Assembly (NCBI GenBank): GCA_030150505.1
Contig: JASLFS010000075.1
Span: 1-38,227, forward strand
Source of the DNA: Vitreoscilla sp.
GTDB taxonomy: Bacteria > Pseudomonadota > Gammaproteobacteria > Burkholderiales > Neisseriaceae
DNA length: 38,227 nt
Direction of reading: 5' to 3'
Made by a program: the position numbers and the translations under genes
The notes under the pieces: model-generated
The model's input: the letters and a program-made list of their open reading frames with translations, nothing else
Told to the model about the DNA's origin: nothing
Databases searched by the model: none
Shown: positions 1 through 8,425 of the stretch, piece after piece
Position numbering within the stretch: position 1 is the stretch's first letter
Layout of the letters: each line of letters opens with the position of its first letter

Positions 1-45
1 GCTGCCAGCCTGCGCGGCCAGCAATCGGCCCACGCCAGCCAGTAG
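1..45 (+). other. possible 3' end of a GC-rich CDS at the window edge
   Basis: Frame 1 reads through 14 alanine-, serine- and glutamine-rich codons to a TAG at 43-45, followed 15 bases later by a strong hairpin. That arrangement would suit the tail of a plus-strand gene. The stretch is much richer in G and C than anything else in the window. The opposite strand is also open over the same bases, so both the strand and the existence of a gene are uncertain. Confidence 0.25.
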
Positions 46-60
46 CCCTCCGCCATGAAA

Positions 61-99
61 AAAACCCCGCCGCCAGCATCGTGCTGGAGACGGGGTTTT
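61..99. terminator. GC-rich hairpin terminator
   Basis: The outer stem AAAACCCCG (61-69) pairs with CGGGGTTTT (91-99). An inner stem CCAGCA (73-78) pairs with TGCTGG (82-87). The A and T runs at the two ends let it work as a terminator in both directions. It separates the GC-rich tail from the tRNA. Confidence 0.75.
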
Positions 100-138
100 G
101 CATGCGTCGCCATTCAGCACATAGCTGCGGTGCAATGC

Positions 139-166
139 AAAAAGCCAATCCGAAGATTGGCTTTTT
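139..166 (-). terminator. terminator of the tRNA-fMet gene
   Basis: AAAAAGCCAATC (139-150) and GATTGGCTTTTT (155-166) form a perfect 12-bp stem closed by a CGAA loop. On the minus strand it lies just downstream of the tRNA 3' end and finishes in a T run. Confidence 0.85.
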
Positions 167-176
167 ACTTGAAACT

Positions 177-253
<77 letters not shown>

Positions 254-265
254 ACTGAAGAATCC

Positions 266-294
266 ATTATAGGTAACACTACGCATCCTGTCAA
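266..294 (-). promoter_or_regulatory. consensus sigma-70 promoter of tRNA-fMet
   Basis: On the minus strand a perfect -35 TTGACA (294-289) and a perfect -10 TATAAT (271-266) are 17 bases apart. The expected start site is only a few bases before the tRNA 5' end at 253. A full-consensus promoter fits a highly expressed tRNA. Confidence 0.9.
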
Positions 295-432
295 CACCTT
301 TGTTGAAATTAATTCAAATAGCTTACCAAAATGAGTATTTCATCTGCTTTTGAATAAGCAATAATGCATGCTATCTTCTGGATTCGAATGGGTTAAAATA
401 GCCCTATTCGTATTATTACCTGAAAAATTTTT

Positions 433-1695
433 ATGTCCGCAATCAAACAACCATTTGCACTATTGGAATATCCAAAGATATTTGTCTTAGCAATGCAAGG
501 GCGTTGGCTTTTTACCATTGCTTTAGTATTGGGTATGGCAATCTGTGCTTATCATCAAATTACCTTGCCTTGGGTATTATTGGGACAAGTTGCTTTTTTT
601 CTATTGATTGTCAATTTTGGCTTATTATTCCTCAATCACCATAATATCCACATTAGCTTGTTGGTGAATATTGGCCTGATTGCCGATACCATCGCCCTAA
701 CCGAAGTGCTTATTTTTACGGGTGGCAGTACAAACCCGATGACATCACTGTATTTTTTGCCTATCCTCATGGCAGCCTTGGTTTGTTCGGTACGCTTTGC
801 TTGGGCGGTTTTTTGCTTATGCCTTATTGGTTATTTTTCTCTTTTTTTCTGGCATTTACCATTTCCATTAGCTCAAAATCAACCACAATTGATTTTAAAC
901 ATTCACCTAAGTGGCATGTGGTTAACCTTTGCTTTCTCGGCAGCCATCATTACCGGGTGGATTTCTTGGTTGGTGCATGCTGTTAACTGGCGTGATTTAA
1001 AACTCACGAGAGCTCACCAACAGCAGCAAAAAAATGAACGATTATTGAGTTTGGGCATTAGTGCTGCGACATTGGCTCATCAATTATCAACGCCCATGAA
1101 TAATTTATTTTTACTACAAGATGAGCTAAAACATCATCCAGATATGCCTGAAAGTTGTTTAGCTGATTTAAACCTCATGCAAAAACAACTTGAACTTTGC
1201 ACAGAATCCTTACAAAAATTAAAAGCCAGTCCGCAATATGATGAAGAAAAAATTGATTTATCGGTTGTTTTTTTAGATCAATTAGATCAGTGGCGCAATT
1301 TACGCCCTGGGGTAAAATTAGCAATCAAAAACAAGTTACCAGAACATTTGATTACCCATGTGAATCCTTTATTTTGGTCGGCATTACTCAATATTTTGAA
1401 CAATGCAGCGGATGCAGGTACCAATGAAGTTGAAATCTCCAGCTTAATTTTGGCAAACCAGATGTTATGTATTAATATTTACAATAGAAGTGGGCATTTA
1501 AGCCACAGCCAATTACAACAAGCAGGTTTGACCGTATTAAATTCAAATAAACCTGCTGGTATGGGTTTAGGCGTTATGTTATCTCATGCCACACTGGCAC
1601 ACATTGGCGGTAGTGTAACGCTAAAAAATCACAGTGAAGGCGGCGTACATGCGCAAATTCTTTTACCATTGTCTCTAGAAAAAGAAACTACTTAA
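433..1695 (+). CDS. regB: RegB/PrrB-family redox-responsive sensor histidine kinase
   Basis: A 420-residue membrane sensor kinase with about six hydrophobic segments in residues 1-190. A GGSTNPM motif at 97-103 matches the quinone-binding GGxxNP loop of RegB. The H-box has its phosphorylated His at 216 (AHQLSTPMNN). A Cys at 256 lies exactly 40 residues after it, the same spacing as His225 and the redox-active Cys265 of Rhodobacter RegB. An N-box (NILNNAADAG) and a G-box (GMGLGV) form the ATP site near the C terminus. In the known family the kinase reads the quinone pool and oxygen and phosphorylates RegA. The partner regulator starts one base after the stop, so the two are co-translated. No good Shine-Dalgarno sequence precedes the ATG. 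The RegB family call is strong; the regulon here is unknown. Confidence 0.88.
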   Translation: MSAIKQPFALLEYPKIFVLAMQGRWLFTIALVLGMAICAYHQITLPWVLLGQVAFFLLIVNFGLLFLNHHNIHISLLVNIGLIADTIALTEVLIFTGGSTNPMTSLYFLPILMAALVCSVRFAWAVFCLCLIGYFSLFFWHLPFPLAQNQPQLILNIHLSGMWLTFAFSAAIITGWISWLVHAVNWRDLKLTRAHQQQQKNERLLSLGISAATLAHQLSTPMNNLFLLQDELKHHPDMPESCLADLNLMQKQLELCTESLQKLKASPQYDEEKIDLSVVFLDQLDQWRNLRPGVKLAIKNKLPEHLITHVNPLFWSALLNILNNAADAGTNEVEISSLILANQMLCINIYNRSGHLSHSQLQQAGLTVLNSNKPAGMGLGVMLSHATLAHIGGSVTLKNHSEGGVHAQILLPLSLEKETT

Positions 1696-1696
1696 T

Positions 1697-2230
1697 ATGC
1701 AAACATTTTTATTGGTTGATGATAACGAAACTTTCGCCAGCTTATTGGTTCGAGGTTTTGAGCGCCAAGGTTATCAACTCACTTGGGCAAGAAACTCTGT
1801 TGAAGCACTGCAAAAAACTGATATTTTTGATGGCATTATTTTGGATTTAAACTTAGGCAATGAAAGTGGATTACAGCTTTTACCACAACTTGCCGAACAA
1901 CACCCACATAGCAAAATTATCGTGTTAACTGGTTATGCCAGCATTAGTACCGCAGTCAGTGCGGTGAAGCTAGGCGCTGTCCAATATTTACCCAAACCAG
2001 CCAATGTTGATACCATTTTGCAAGCATTTCATGCCGACCAAGAAAGTACTGAAGAAGTTGCTGCGACGCCAGTTCCCGATGAAATGCCATCAATACAACG
2101 TTTACAATGGGAACATATTCAATTTGTACTACAACAAAATGATGGCAATATTTCAGCGACAGCAAGAACATTAAATATGCACCGCCGTACGTTGCAAAGA
2201 ATTTTAAGTAAACATCCTGTTAAGAAATAA
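1697..2230 (+). CDS. regA: RegA/PrrA-family response regulator
   Basis: 177 residues, the usual RegA length (about 180). The receiver domain (1-120) has the acidic pair DD near residues 8-9, the phospho-acceptor Asp50 in LDLNLG, a Thr in VLTGYAS and a Lys in YLPKP. A short linker leads to a Fis-type helix-turn-helix at about 135-170 (NISATARTLNMHRRTLQRIL). This is the compact RegA layout without an AAA+ domain. It should be phosphorylated by the kinase encoded immediately upstream and control respiratory or redox genes; the targets cannot be read from here. The gene ends at a hairpin shared with the convergent mutS. Confidence 0.9.
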   Translation: MQTFLLVDDNETFASLLVRGFERQGYQLTWARNSVEALQKTDIFDGIILDLNLGNESGLQLLPQLAEQHPHSKIIVLTGYASISTAVSAVKLGAVQYLPKPANVDTILQAFHADQESTEEVAATPVPDEMPSIQRLQWEHIQFVLQQNDGNISATARTLNMHRRTLQRILSKHPVKK

Positions 2231-2261
2231 ACCTTCTACTTCACATTCTTGATGAGAGAAT

Positions 2262-2298
2262 AAAAAAAGCCCATGAATACAAACAATTCATGGGCTTT
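2262..2298. terminator. terminator between regA and mutS (convergent)
   Basis: AAAGCCCATGAAT (2266-2278) pairs perfectly with ATTCATGGGCTTT (2286-2298) around a 7-base loop. The long T run is on the minus strand, so it ends mutS transcripts best. On the plus strand the T run is short. Confidence 0.85.
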
Positions 2299-2310
2299 GT
2301 CATAACATTA

Positions 2311-4911
2311 TTAAATCATTTTTTTCAAATCATACAATGCTGTTAATGCATCCCTTGGCGTCATTTCATCAGGGTTTAATTGATTCAATTTTTCTATTAA
2401 TTCAGCTTGTTCTGTGGTCAATATTGGCTCGTTATTTTGCACGGAATCCTTCGCCATTTCCTCTTCATCATCATCTTCAAACTGGCTAAAAATATCCAGC
2501 TGTGGTTGATGCTCAGCAACGGAATCTTCTAAATATTGCAGATGTTTTTGCGCAGCATGAAGAGCTCGCTTAGGTAATCCTGCTAATTTTGCAACAGCGA
2601 TACCATAACTTTTATTGGCTGGCCCTGCTTCAACATGATGCAAAAAAACAATATCTTGACCTTGCTCTAATGCACTTAAATGGTAATTAATGGCATTTTT
2701 AAAATGCTCGGGCAATTTGGTCAATTCAAAATAATGGGTTGCAAACAAGGTAAATGACTGATTTTTTTGTAGTAAATGCTCAGCAATCGCTTGTGCCAAT
2801 GCCAAGCCATCAAATGTAGATGTCCCTCGCCCAACCTCATCCATCAACACCAAAGATTCTGCTGTGGCATGATGCAAGATATAAGCGGTTTCTGACATTT
2901 CCACCATGAAGGTTGAACGGTTGCCTGCTAAATCATCAGAAGCACCGATTCGTGTGAAAACTTGGTCAATCGGACCAATTTGTGCCTTACTTGCTGGCAC
3001 AAAACTACCGACATAGCTTAATAAAACAATCAAAGCAACTTGTCTCATATAGGTTGATTTACCACCCATATTCGGACCTGTTAAAAGCATTAATTGGCGT
3101 TTATTATCCAAAGTACAATCATTGGCAATAAATTGCTGAACTTGTCTTTCAACCACTGGGTGCCGTCCTGCTTGAACCTCCAAAACAGGATAATCAACCA
3201 ATTCTGGACAAACCCAATTCTGCTCGCTTGCGACTGCAGACAATGTGGCCAAAACATCTAAACTGGCTGCAGCTTTAGCTATCTTTTGCAAAGTTGGCAA
3301 AGCATGCTGTAAATCGCGCAACAGAGCTTCATATAATTTTTTTTCTAAAGCCAATGCTTTGTCTTGCGCTGTTAATACTTTATCTTCAAAGGTTTTTAAT
3401 TCTGGCGTGATAAAGCGTTCAACATTTTTTAATGTCTGACGACGCTGATAATCACTGGGTGCATCATCAGCTTGGGCTTTGCTCAATTCAATATAAAAAC
3501 CATGCACCCGATTAAATTCAACTTTTAAGGTGCTTAATCCCGTACGCTCTTTTTCTCTGGCTTCAAGCGCCAATAAAAATTCATCACCATGGTTTTGAAT
3601 ATTGCGCAGTTCATCGAGCTCGCCATCAAAACCATCATTGATAACACCGCCATCGCGCAACCATACTGATGGCTCAGGCAAAATTGCCGTGGTCAATTGT
3701 GCAGCTATGCTTCGCCCTTCAGGAAAAACATCCGTTAAAGTAGCCAACAAACTACTGTCTAAAATGCTTTCAGGGAGCCTAAATTCAGCAAGAGCCAGCA
3801 AGCTATCACGCAAACTAGCTAAATCTCGTGGTCGTGCGCTTAATAACGCAATGCGTGCTGCAATTCGCTCAATATCAGCCAAGTTTTTCCAAGCTTGATG
3901 AATAATCAAATGGTGCTCTAGCAAAGCTGTAATGCCTTGCTGCCGTAAAGCAACATGCTGACGTTGACGCAGTGGATTATGCAACCAAGTTAACAATAAA
4001 CGGCTGCCCATGTGCGTAGCACAATGATCCAGTACTGAAAATAAAGTAGGTGCAGATTTACCGCTCAGTGTTTGACTGATTTCTAGATTTCGGCGCGTGG
4101 CAGCATCTAAAGTAATAAATGCTTCATCACTTTCCAAGCCAATTGAATCCAAATGCTGCGGTAATTTTGATTGTGTTAATTGAATGTAATTTAGCAAAGC
4201 ACCAGCAGAACCAATTGCCAAAGTATGCTCTTGATAATCTAAACCAAAACCCAATAAATCTTGGCAATCAAAATAACGCTTTAATAAATCTTCAGCAGAA
4301 TCTGCTGCAAATTGCCACGTATGAACATATGTAACTGCTGCATCGCCAATGGCTGGCAAATGAATTTTACGATTATCGGGTAATAGAATTTCAGCCGGCT
4401 TCAAACGCTCTAACTCATGAACCAAACGCTCAATGGCCACTGTTTTAACTTTGAATTCACCACTTTGCAATGACAACCAAGCCAAACCCACTTGTTTTTT
4501 ATCCGCACAAATGGCCAAAACACGGTTGTTTTCTTTGTCTTCTAATAACGCACTGTCGGTTAATGTTCCTGGCGTAATAATTCGCACAACTTTGCGCTCA
4601 ACAGGTCCTTTACTGGCACCAACTTCGCCGACTTGCTCACAGATAGCGATGCTTTTACCTAACTTTACTAACCGTGCTAAATACTGCTCTGCAGCATGAA
4701 AAGGCACACCAGCCATTTTAATCGGCTCGCCATCCTTTTGCCCACGAGTCGTTAATGTAATATCCAATAATTTTGCGGCTTCCACTGCATCATCAAAAAA
4801 GAGCTCATAAAAGTCACCCATTCGATAAAACAATAACTTATCTTGATGATCTGCTTTAATTCCTAAATACTGAGCAATCATCGGAGAAACATTGGGCTTG
4901 GCTTTTTGCAT
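2311..4911 (-). CDS. mutS: DNA mismatch repair protein MutS
   Basis: An 866-residue protein that binds mismatched or unpaired bases and starts methyl-independent or MutL-directed repair. The mismatch-reading Phe-x-Glu motif is at F34-Y-E36 (GDFYELF). The ABC-type ATPase has Walker A GPNMGGKST at 612-620 and Walker B DEVGRGTS at about 691. The C-terminal helical tetramer segment (TPRDALTALYDLKKMI) is present, preceded by an acidic linker with a QLDIF segment that may bind the beta clamp. The frame stays open 63 bases upstream to 4974, but those codons give a Phe-rich leader unlike any MutS; the ATG at 4911 gives the family start MQKAKPNVSPM. Divergent from mltA across about 200 bases. Confidence 0.97.
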   Translation of the reverse strand: MQKAKPNVSPMIAQYLGIKADHQDKLLFYRMGDFYELFFDDAVEAAKLLDITLTTRGQKDGEPIKMAGVPFHAAEQYLARLVKLGKSIAICEQVGEVGASKGPVERKVVRIITPGTLTDSALLEDKENNRVLAICADKKQVGLAWLSLQSGEFKVKTVAIERLVHELERLKPAEILLPDNRKIHLPAIGDAAVTYVHTWQFAADSAEDLLKRYFDCQDLLGFGLDYQEHTLAIGSAGALLNYIQLTQSKLPQHLDSIGLESDEAFITLDAATRRNLEISQTLSGKSAPTLFSVLDHCATHMGSRLLLTWLHNPLRQRQHVALRQQGITALLEHHLIIHQAWKNLADIERIAARIALLSARPRDLASLRDSLLALAEFRLPESILDSSLLATLTDVFPEGRSIAAQLTTAILPEPSVWLRDGGVINDGFDGELDELRNIQNHGDEFLLALEAREKERTGLSTLKVEFNRVHGFYIELSKAQADDAPSDYQRRQTLKNVERFITPELKTFEDKVLTAQDKALALEKKLYEALLRDLQHALPTLQKIAKAAASLDVLATLSAVASEQNWVCPELVDYPVLEVQAGRHPVVERQVQQFIANDCTLDNKRQLMLLTGPNMGGKSTYMRQVALIVLLSYVGSFVPASKAQIGPIDQVFTRIGASDDLAGNRSTFMVEMSETAYILHHATAESLVLMDEVGRGTSTFDGLALAQAIAEHLLQKNQSFTLFATHYFELTKLPEHFKNAINYHLSALEQGQDIVFLHHVEAGPANKSYGIAVAKLAGLPKRALHAAQKHLQYLEDSVAEHQPQLDIFSQFEDDDEEEMAKDSVQNNEPILTTEQAELIEKLNQLNPDEMTPRDALTALYDLKKMI

Positions 4912-5114
4912 AGTAAAGTAGCTTGTCCTAAAGAAAAAAAAGAAAATATAACAACAAACTTTATTGTAATTCAAATGCTCATAATTCCCAATTCACTACC
5001 TAAACCAAATCTAAAAATAATGGCACGTCTTTTAAAAGCACAAAATTTATATTATGTTATGGCAATTCAATCTCGTATCAATCAACTTGGTAAAAGCAAT
5101 AGGGAAATCCATCT

Positions 5115-6419
5115 ATGGGGACTCGCAAAAATTTTGTTCGCATTGGCATCACTGCTACCTTAACAATATTGTTAGCTAGCTGCGGTACCAATATTCCAAA
5201 ACCCACCTTACCACAAGTTAGCCCAGAACAAACAACACCACCAGGTGCAGTTTATGGCACACCAAATGTGAATGTTCGCTATACATCAGTGGGTTTTAAC
5301 AACTTACCAAATTGGCAACAACAACATTTTTCACAAAGCCTAATTGCATTTAAACGGGGCTGTGAAAAACTACAAAACAAACCTCAATGGCGCAATGTTT
5401 GCCAACAAGCTCAATTGATACCAAACAAAGACAATACTGCAAAAAAATTCTTTGAATACCATTTCACCCCTTGGCAAATTACCGACAATGGCAACCACCA
5501 AGGTACGGTAACAGGCTATTATGAGCCGGTAATGAAAGGTGATACTCACCAAACACGCCAAGCTCGCTTCCCCATTTATGGCGTTCCAAACGATTTTATT
5601 TCCGTTCCGCTACCAACCCAATATCAAAACAGCAAAGCAGCTGTTCGAATTCAAGTAACTGGCAAAAATTCAGGCTCAATTAACAATGCAGGGCAATACA
5701 CTGCTAATTTAAGCCAATTTCCCATTACAGAACGCAGCCGAGCCATTAAAGGTCGCATCGTAGGCAATCAATTGGTTCCCTACTACACTCGAGCAGAAAT
5801 TAATGCTGGGGCAATTAACGGTAAAGCACCCATTTTAGGCTATGCTGACGATCCTGTTGAACTGTTCTTCTTGCACATTCAAGGCTCAGGCCGTTTACAA
5901 ACACCGAAAGGTCAATTTGTGCGCTTAGGCTATGCGGATAAAAATGAACATCCATATCAATCCATTGCAAATTACATGGTCAAAATGGGCTATTTGCCAT
6001 TAAAAGATACCAATATGCAAGGCATTAAGGCATGGATGAAACAACATCCTGATAAATTAGCTGAAGTATTGGGTCAAAACCCAAGCTATGTTTTCTTCCG
6101 TGAGCTTCCAGATACAGGCGCAGGTCCAATTGGAGCGCTTGGCGTGCCACTAACTGACGGCTATTCAACAGCGGTTGATAAACACCATGTAGAACTTGGT
6201 GCACCCATGTTCCTAACAACCACTCATCCGACACAAAACCAACCAATACACCGTTTAATGATGGCACAAGATACAGGTTCTGCTATTAAAGGCGGCATCA
6301 GAGTAGACTTTTTCTGGGGTTTTGGTGATGCGGCAGGTGAAGTAGCAGGCAAAATGAAGCACCCGGGGCAAGTTTGGGTTTTACTACCAAATGGCTACCA
6401 TCCTCGCTATTTGCCTTAA
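5115..6419 (+). CDS. mltA: membrane-bound lytic murein transglycosylase A (lipoprotein)
   Basis: 434 residues. The signal peptide ends in the lipobox LLASC, so the protein is an outer-membrane lipoprotein. It cleaves peptidoglycan glycan strands with formation of 1,6-anhydro-muramic acid. The MltA domain and 3D domain are recognisable. The C-terminal part reads AQDTGSAIKG with Asp386, then VDFFWGFGDAAG with Asp398; Asp398 sits where the catalytic Asp308 of E. coli MltA lies. YYEPVM and FLHIQGSGRL are other MltA hallmarks. AGGGAA upstream of the ATG is a usable ribosome site. It ends in a strong terminator before the convergent glycosylase gene. The Neisseria homologue is the antigen GNA33. 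Confidence 0.95.
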   Translation: MGTRKNFVRIGITATLTILLASCGTNIPKPTLPQVSPEQTTPPGAVYGTPNVNVRYTSVGFNNLPNWQQQHFSQSLIAFKRGCEKLQNKPQWRNVCQQAQLIPNKDNTAKKFFEYHFTPWQITDNGNHQGTVTGYYEPVMKGDTHQTRQARFPIYGVPNDFISVPLPTQYQNSKAAVRIQVTGKNSGSINNAGQYTANLSQFPITERSRAIKGRIVGNQLVPYYTRAEINAGAINGKAPILGYADDPVELFFLHIQGSGRLQTPKGQFVRLGYADKNEHPYQSIANYMVKMGYLPLKDTNMQGIKAWMKQHPDKLAEVLGQNPSYVFFRELPDTGAGPIGALGVPLTDGYSTAVDKHHVELGAPMFLTTTHPTQNQPIHRLMMAQDTGSAIKGGIRVDFFWGFGDAAGEVAGKMKHPGQVWVLLPNGYHPRYLP

Positions 6420-6435
6420 TAATGAAATGACCAAT

Positions 6436-6467
6436 AAAAAAGAGTACTTAAACCGTACTCTTTTTTT
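6436..6467. terminator. bidirectional terminator between mltA and the glycosylase gene
   Basis: AAAAAAGAGTAC (6436-6447) pairs with GTACTCTTTTTT around a 7-base loop, with T runs on both strands. It overlaps the stop codon of the minus-strand gene that ends at 6466. Confidence 0.88.
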
Positions 6468-7065
6468 ATGATTGGCATCCAACTGGAAAAATACTTTGCA
6501 AAGCTTGCTGATAAATCTCTGCTTTCTTAGTGAGCTTCATCGGATAGGCCCGTGAACTTGATGGCATACGATAAAGTTTTAATTTCCGCTGCTGATAATC
6601 AATGTCAACGCACTCACCCACTTTAGGCAATTTATTAAGAGCAAATTGTCCACAGGCAATACCCGTCGCCTTTTCTCCAGTGGTAATAATCATTTCACAC
6701 GCAGGTATTTTATCCAAAAGCTCACGAATATTACGTTCTTCAATCACTTCTAAAAACTTATCCGAGGCATTTCCTTGCTGGCGATACGCTTTATAAACAG
6801 TATCATTCAATGCAATGCCTTGTTGCTGACAAAAAGCCACAATTTTATCTAAATTAATTTGTTTATTGGCAACATCCATTAAGTAATCTTTATCTTGAAA
6901 AAAGATTAATCCCATAATGCGCCACATATCATTGGTAAAATTTGGATAATAAAAATACTCGCTCCAACGCGCTAAAGGCGGAGGGAAAGAGCCCAGCATC
7001 AACACTTTGGCATTTTTTGGCAAAAAAGGCTCTAAAGGATGGGTTTCAATTAACTTATTAATCAT
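6466..7065 (-). CDS. uracil-DNA glycosylase superfamily protein
   Basis: 199 residues. The layout is that of the UDG superfamily: motif 1 is LGSFPPP at 24-30, followed by PNFTNDMW at 41-48, a central IITTGEKAT strand near 127-134, and a C-terminal MPSSSRAYP loop at 167-175 in the place of the DNA-intercalating motif. Enzymes of this superfamily remove uracil or related damaged bases from DNA. The GSFPP and SSSRAYP forms resemble the Mug/SMUG-like branch of uncharacterised bacterial members more than classical Ung. The substrate cannot be told from sequence. It stands alone on the minus strand, and its stop codon lies inside the mltA terminator. Confidence 0.75.
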   Translation of the reverse strand: MINKLIETHPLEPFLPKNAKVLMLGSFPPPLARWSEYFYYPNFTNDMWRIMGLIFFQDKDYLMDVANKQINLDKIVAFCQQQGIALNDTVYKAYRQQGNASDKFLEVIEERNIRELLDKIPACEMIITTGEKATGIACGQFALNKLPKVGECVDIDYQQRKLKLYRMPSSSRAYPMKLTKKAEIYQQALQSIFPVGCQS

Positions 7066-7190
7066 AATTAATAAACAATAACTCCTAAAACAGCAATGCT
7101 AACATAATCTATTTTTCTAATGGCTTCATCAGCGCAACCTCTAATCTACCCATGATGGCAAACGCAACAGGTGCCTAGGCATTATTTATC

Positions 7191-7207
7191 TGTAATTTAA
7201 AATTACA
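7191..7207. promoter_or_regulatory. perfect palindrome, possible operator
   Basis: TGTAATTTAAAATTACA is an 8+1+8 perfect palindrome in the 263-base gap between the glycosylase gene and the DUF3829 lipoprotein gene. It lies about 120 bases before the lipoprotein start. Its symmetry suits binding of a dimeric regulator, but AT-rich palindromes also arise by chance. The rest of the gap (7066-7328) shows only AT-rich, promoter-like sequence. Confidence 0.3.
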
Positions 7208-7328
7208 TAAAATAATTAAAAAACATTAACATAACTTAATTAACACCCATTCATAATCATTTAGCATCATGTTAAAATAATCAAACTTGAGGACAATATA
7301 AAAAAATAACTTAGGCTAAATAATTATT

Positions 7329-8240
7329 ATGAAAAAATCAAATCTTAACTTAGTCATGGTATCAGTACTTAGCGGTTTATTTCTCACTGCTTGTGCTGAT
7401 GACAAACCCACTGCTGTTATAGCTGAAACCATCGCTTCCGAAGATGATACGGCGACCGCAGTTCCTTCTGAACACACACAAATGGAAGCTTATAATTACT
7501 ATATCCGAGCAGGAAATAGGATGACCAACATTACTGGTTTTGGAACTTCATTGCCAGAAGCATTCAAAAAATACTCTGCTCAAAAACTAGGTAGCGCACA
7601 GCCTACAACTAAAAATCCCAAGTTGTATCTTTCTCATGATGTCATTTTGCACATCACTGAATACTTACAACAAGCGATTGCTTTAAATTCTGGTGGCTAT
7701 AATCAAGAGTTAGATACCATTGCGCCTAATTTGCTACAGACAGCAGAACGCCTTAATAAACTAGCTGAAGAATTGGATCTTTATCTAAAATCCAAAGCTT
7801 ATTTAGAGGATAATTTTGAGCTAATTCGCAGTAAAAATAACGAATTTGAACGTTTATTTGAACAGTTTATTCAAGAAGCTACTCAATATCAAACGGCTTT
7901 AATGGTTGCTGAAGATAAGGTACAACTCATCTTTATTCAGGAGCTAAAAGATAATGGCCAAACAACTGAAGTCGCTAAACACAAAGCCATTCGCTCTGCT
8001 AATATCATCGTGAATCTCATTAACCGCAATGATAATTTATCTGAATCGAGAATAATGGAGCAAGTTGATGCTGAAATTGAGAATATTGAAAAGCAGTTAA
8101 ATCATTTAAGAGGTAACCAATATACTGTGGCACGAACACAATTAACCTCTTTTATTGATAGCTGGCAGGAATATAAATCTACTCAAAATCCAGCAAGATT
8201 AAGCGGGATGATTCAACAATATAATGCTGCTCTTCGCTAA
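7329..8240 (+). CDS. DUF3829 (YiiG-like) lipoprotein
   Basis: 303 residues beginning with a lipoprotein signal peptide (lipobox LTAC, Cys22). The mature part is largely helical and begins with the DUF3829-type segment YNYYIRAGNRMTN. Long helices with heptad character follow, for example NIEKQLNHLRG near residues 257-267. No catalytic motif is visible. Family members are periplasm-facing lipoproteins of unknown function, E. coli YiiG being the best known. It appears to be a single-gene unit, ending at the hairpin at 8288-8316. The function is unknown. Confidence 0.7.
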   Translation: MKKSNLNLVMVSVLSGLFLTACADDKPTAVIAETIASEDDTATAVPSEHTQMEAYNYYIRAGNRMTNITGFGTSLPEAFKKYSAQKLGSAQPTTKNPKLYLSHDVILHITEYLQQAIALNSGGYNQELDTIAPNLLQTAERLNKLAEELDLYLKSKAYLEDNFELIRSKNNEFERLFEQFIQEATQYQTALMVAEDKVQLIFIQELKDNGQTTEVAKHKAIRSANIIVNLINRNDNLSESRIMEQVDAEIENIEKQLNHLRGNQYTVARTQLTSFIDSWQEYKSTQNPARLSGMIQQYNAALR

Positions 8241-8287
8241 CATTCATGGCGATAAGCTATTTAATTAAATGAATATAAACTCATCAC

Positions 8288-8316
8288 AGCCTATACTTAA
8301 ATGTATAGGCTTTTTT
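8288..8316 (+). terminator. terminator of the DUF3829 lipoprotein gene
   Basis: AGCCTATAC (8288-8296) and GTATAGGCT (8303-8311) form a 9-bp stem with a 6-base loop followed by a run of T. Confidence 0.9.
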
Positions 8317-8425
8317 CAGTTATTTATGGCTAATCATTTAAATTACTGGCTATCCCCATGACTAAAAAGTCTTTTTAGCGTAAAATATCTACTTTATTTC
8401 TTCAACCAGTTGCTAGAAAAACGAC

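Noticed and set aside
8362..8378. CTAAAAAG-T-CTTTTTAG near-palindrome upstream of prfB as an operator or terminator
   Set aside because: Too AT-rich for a stable stem and no T run follows; no independent support for a regulator site.
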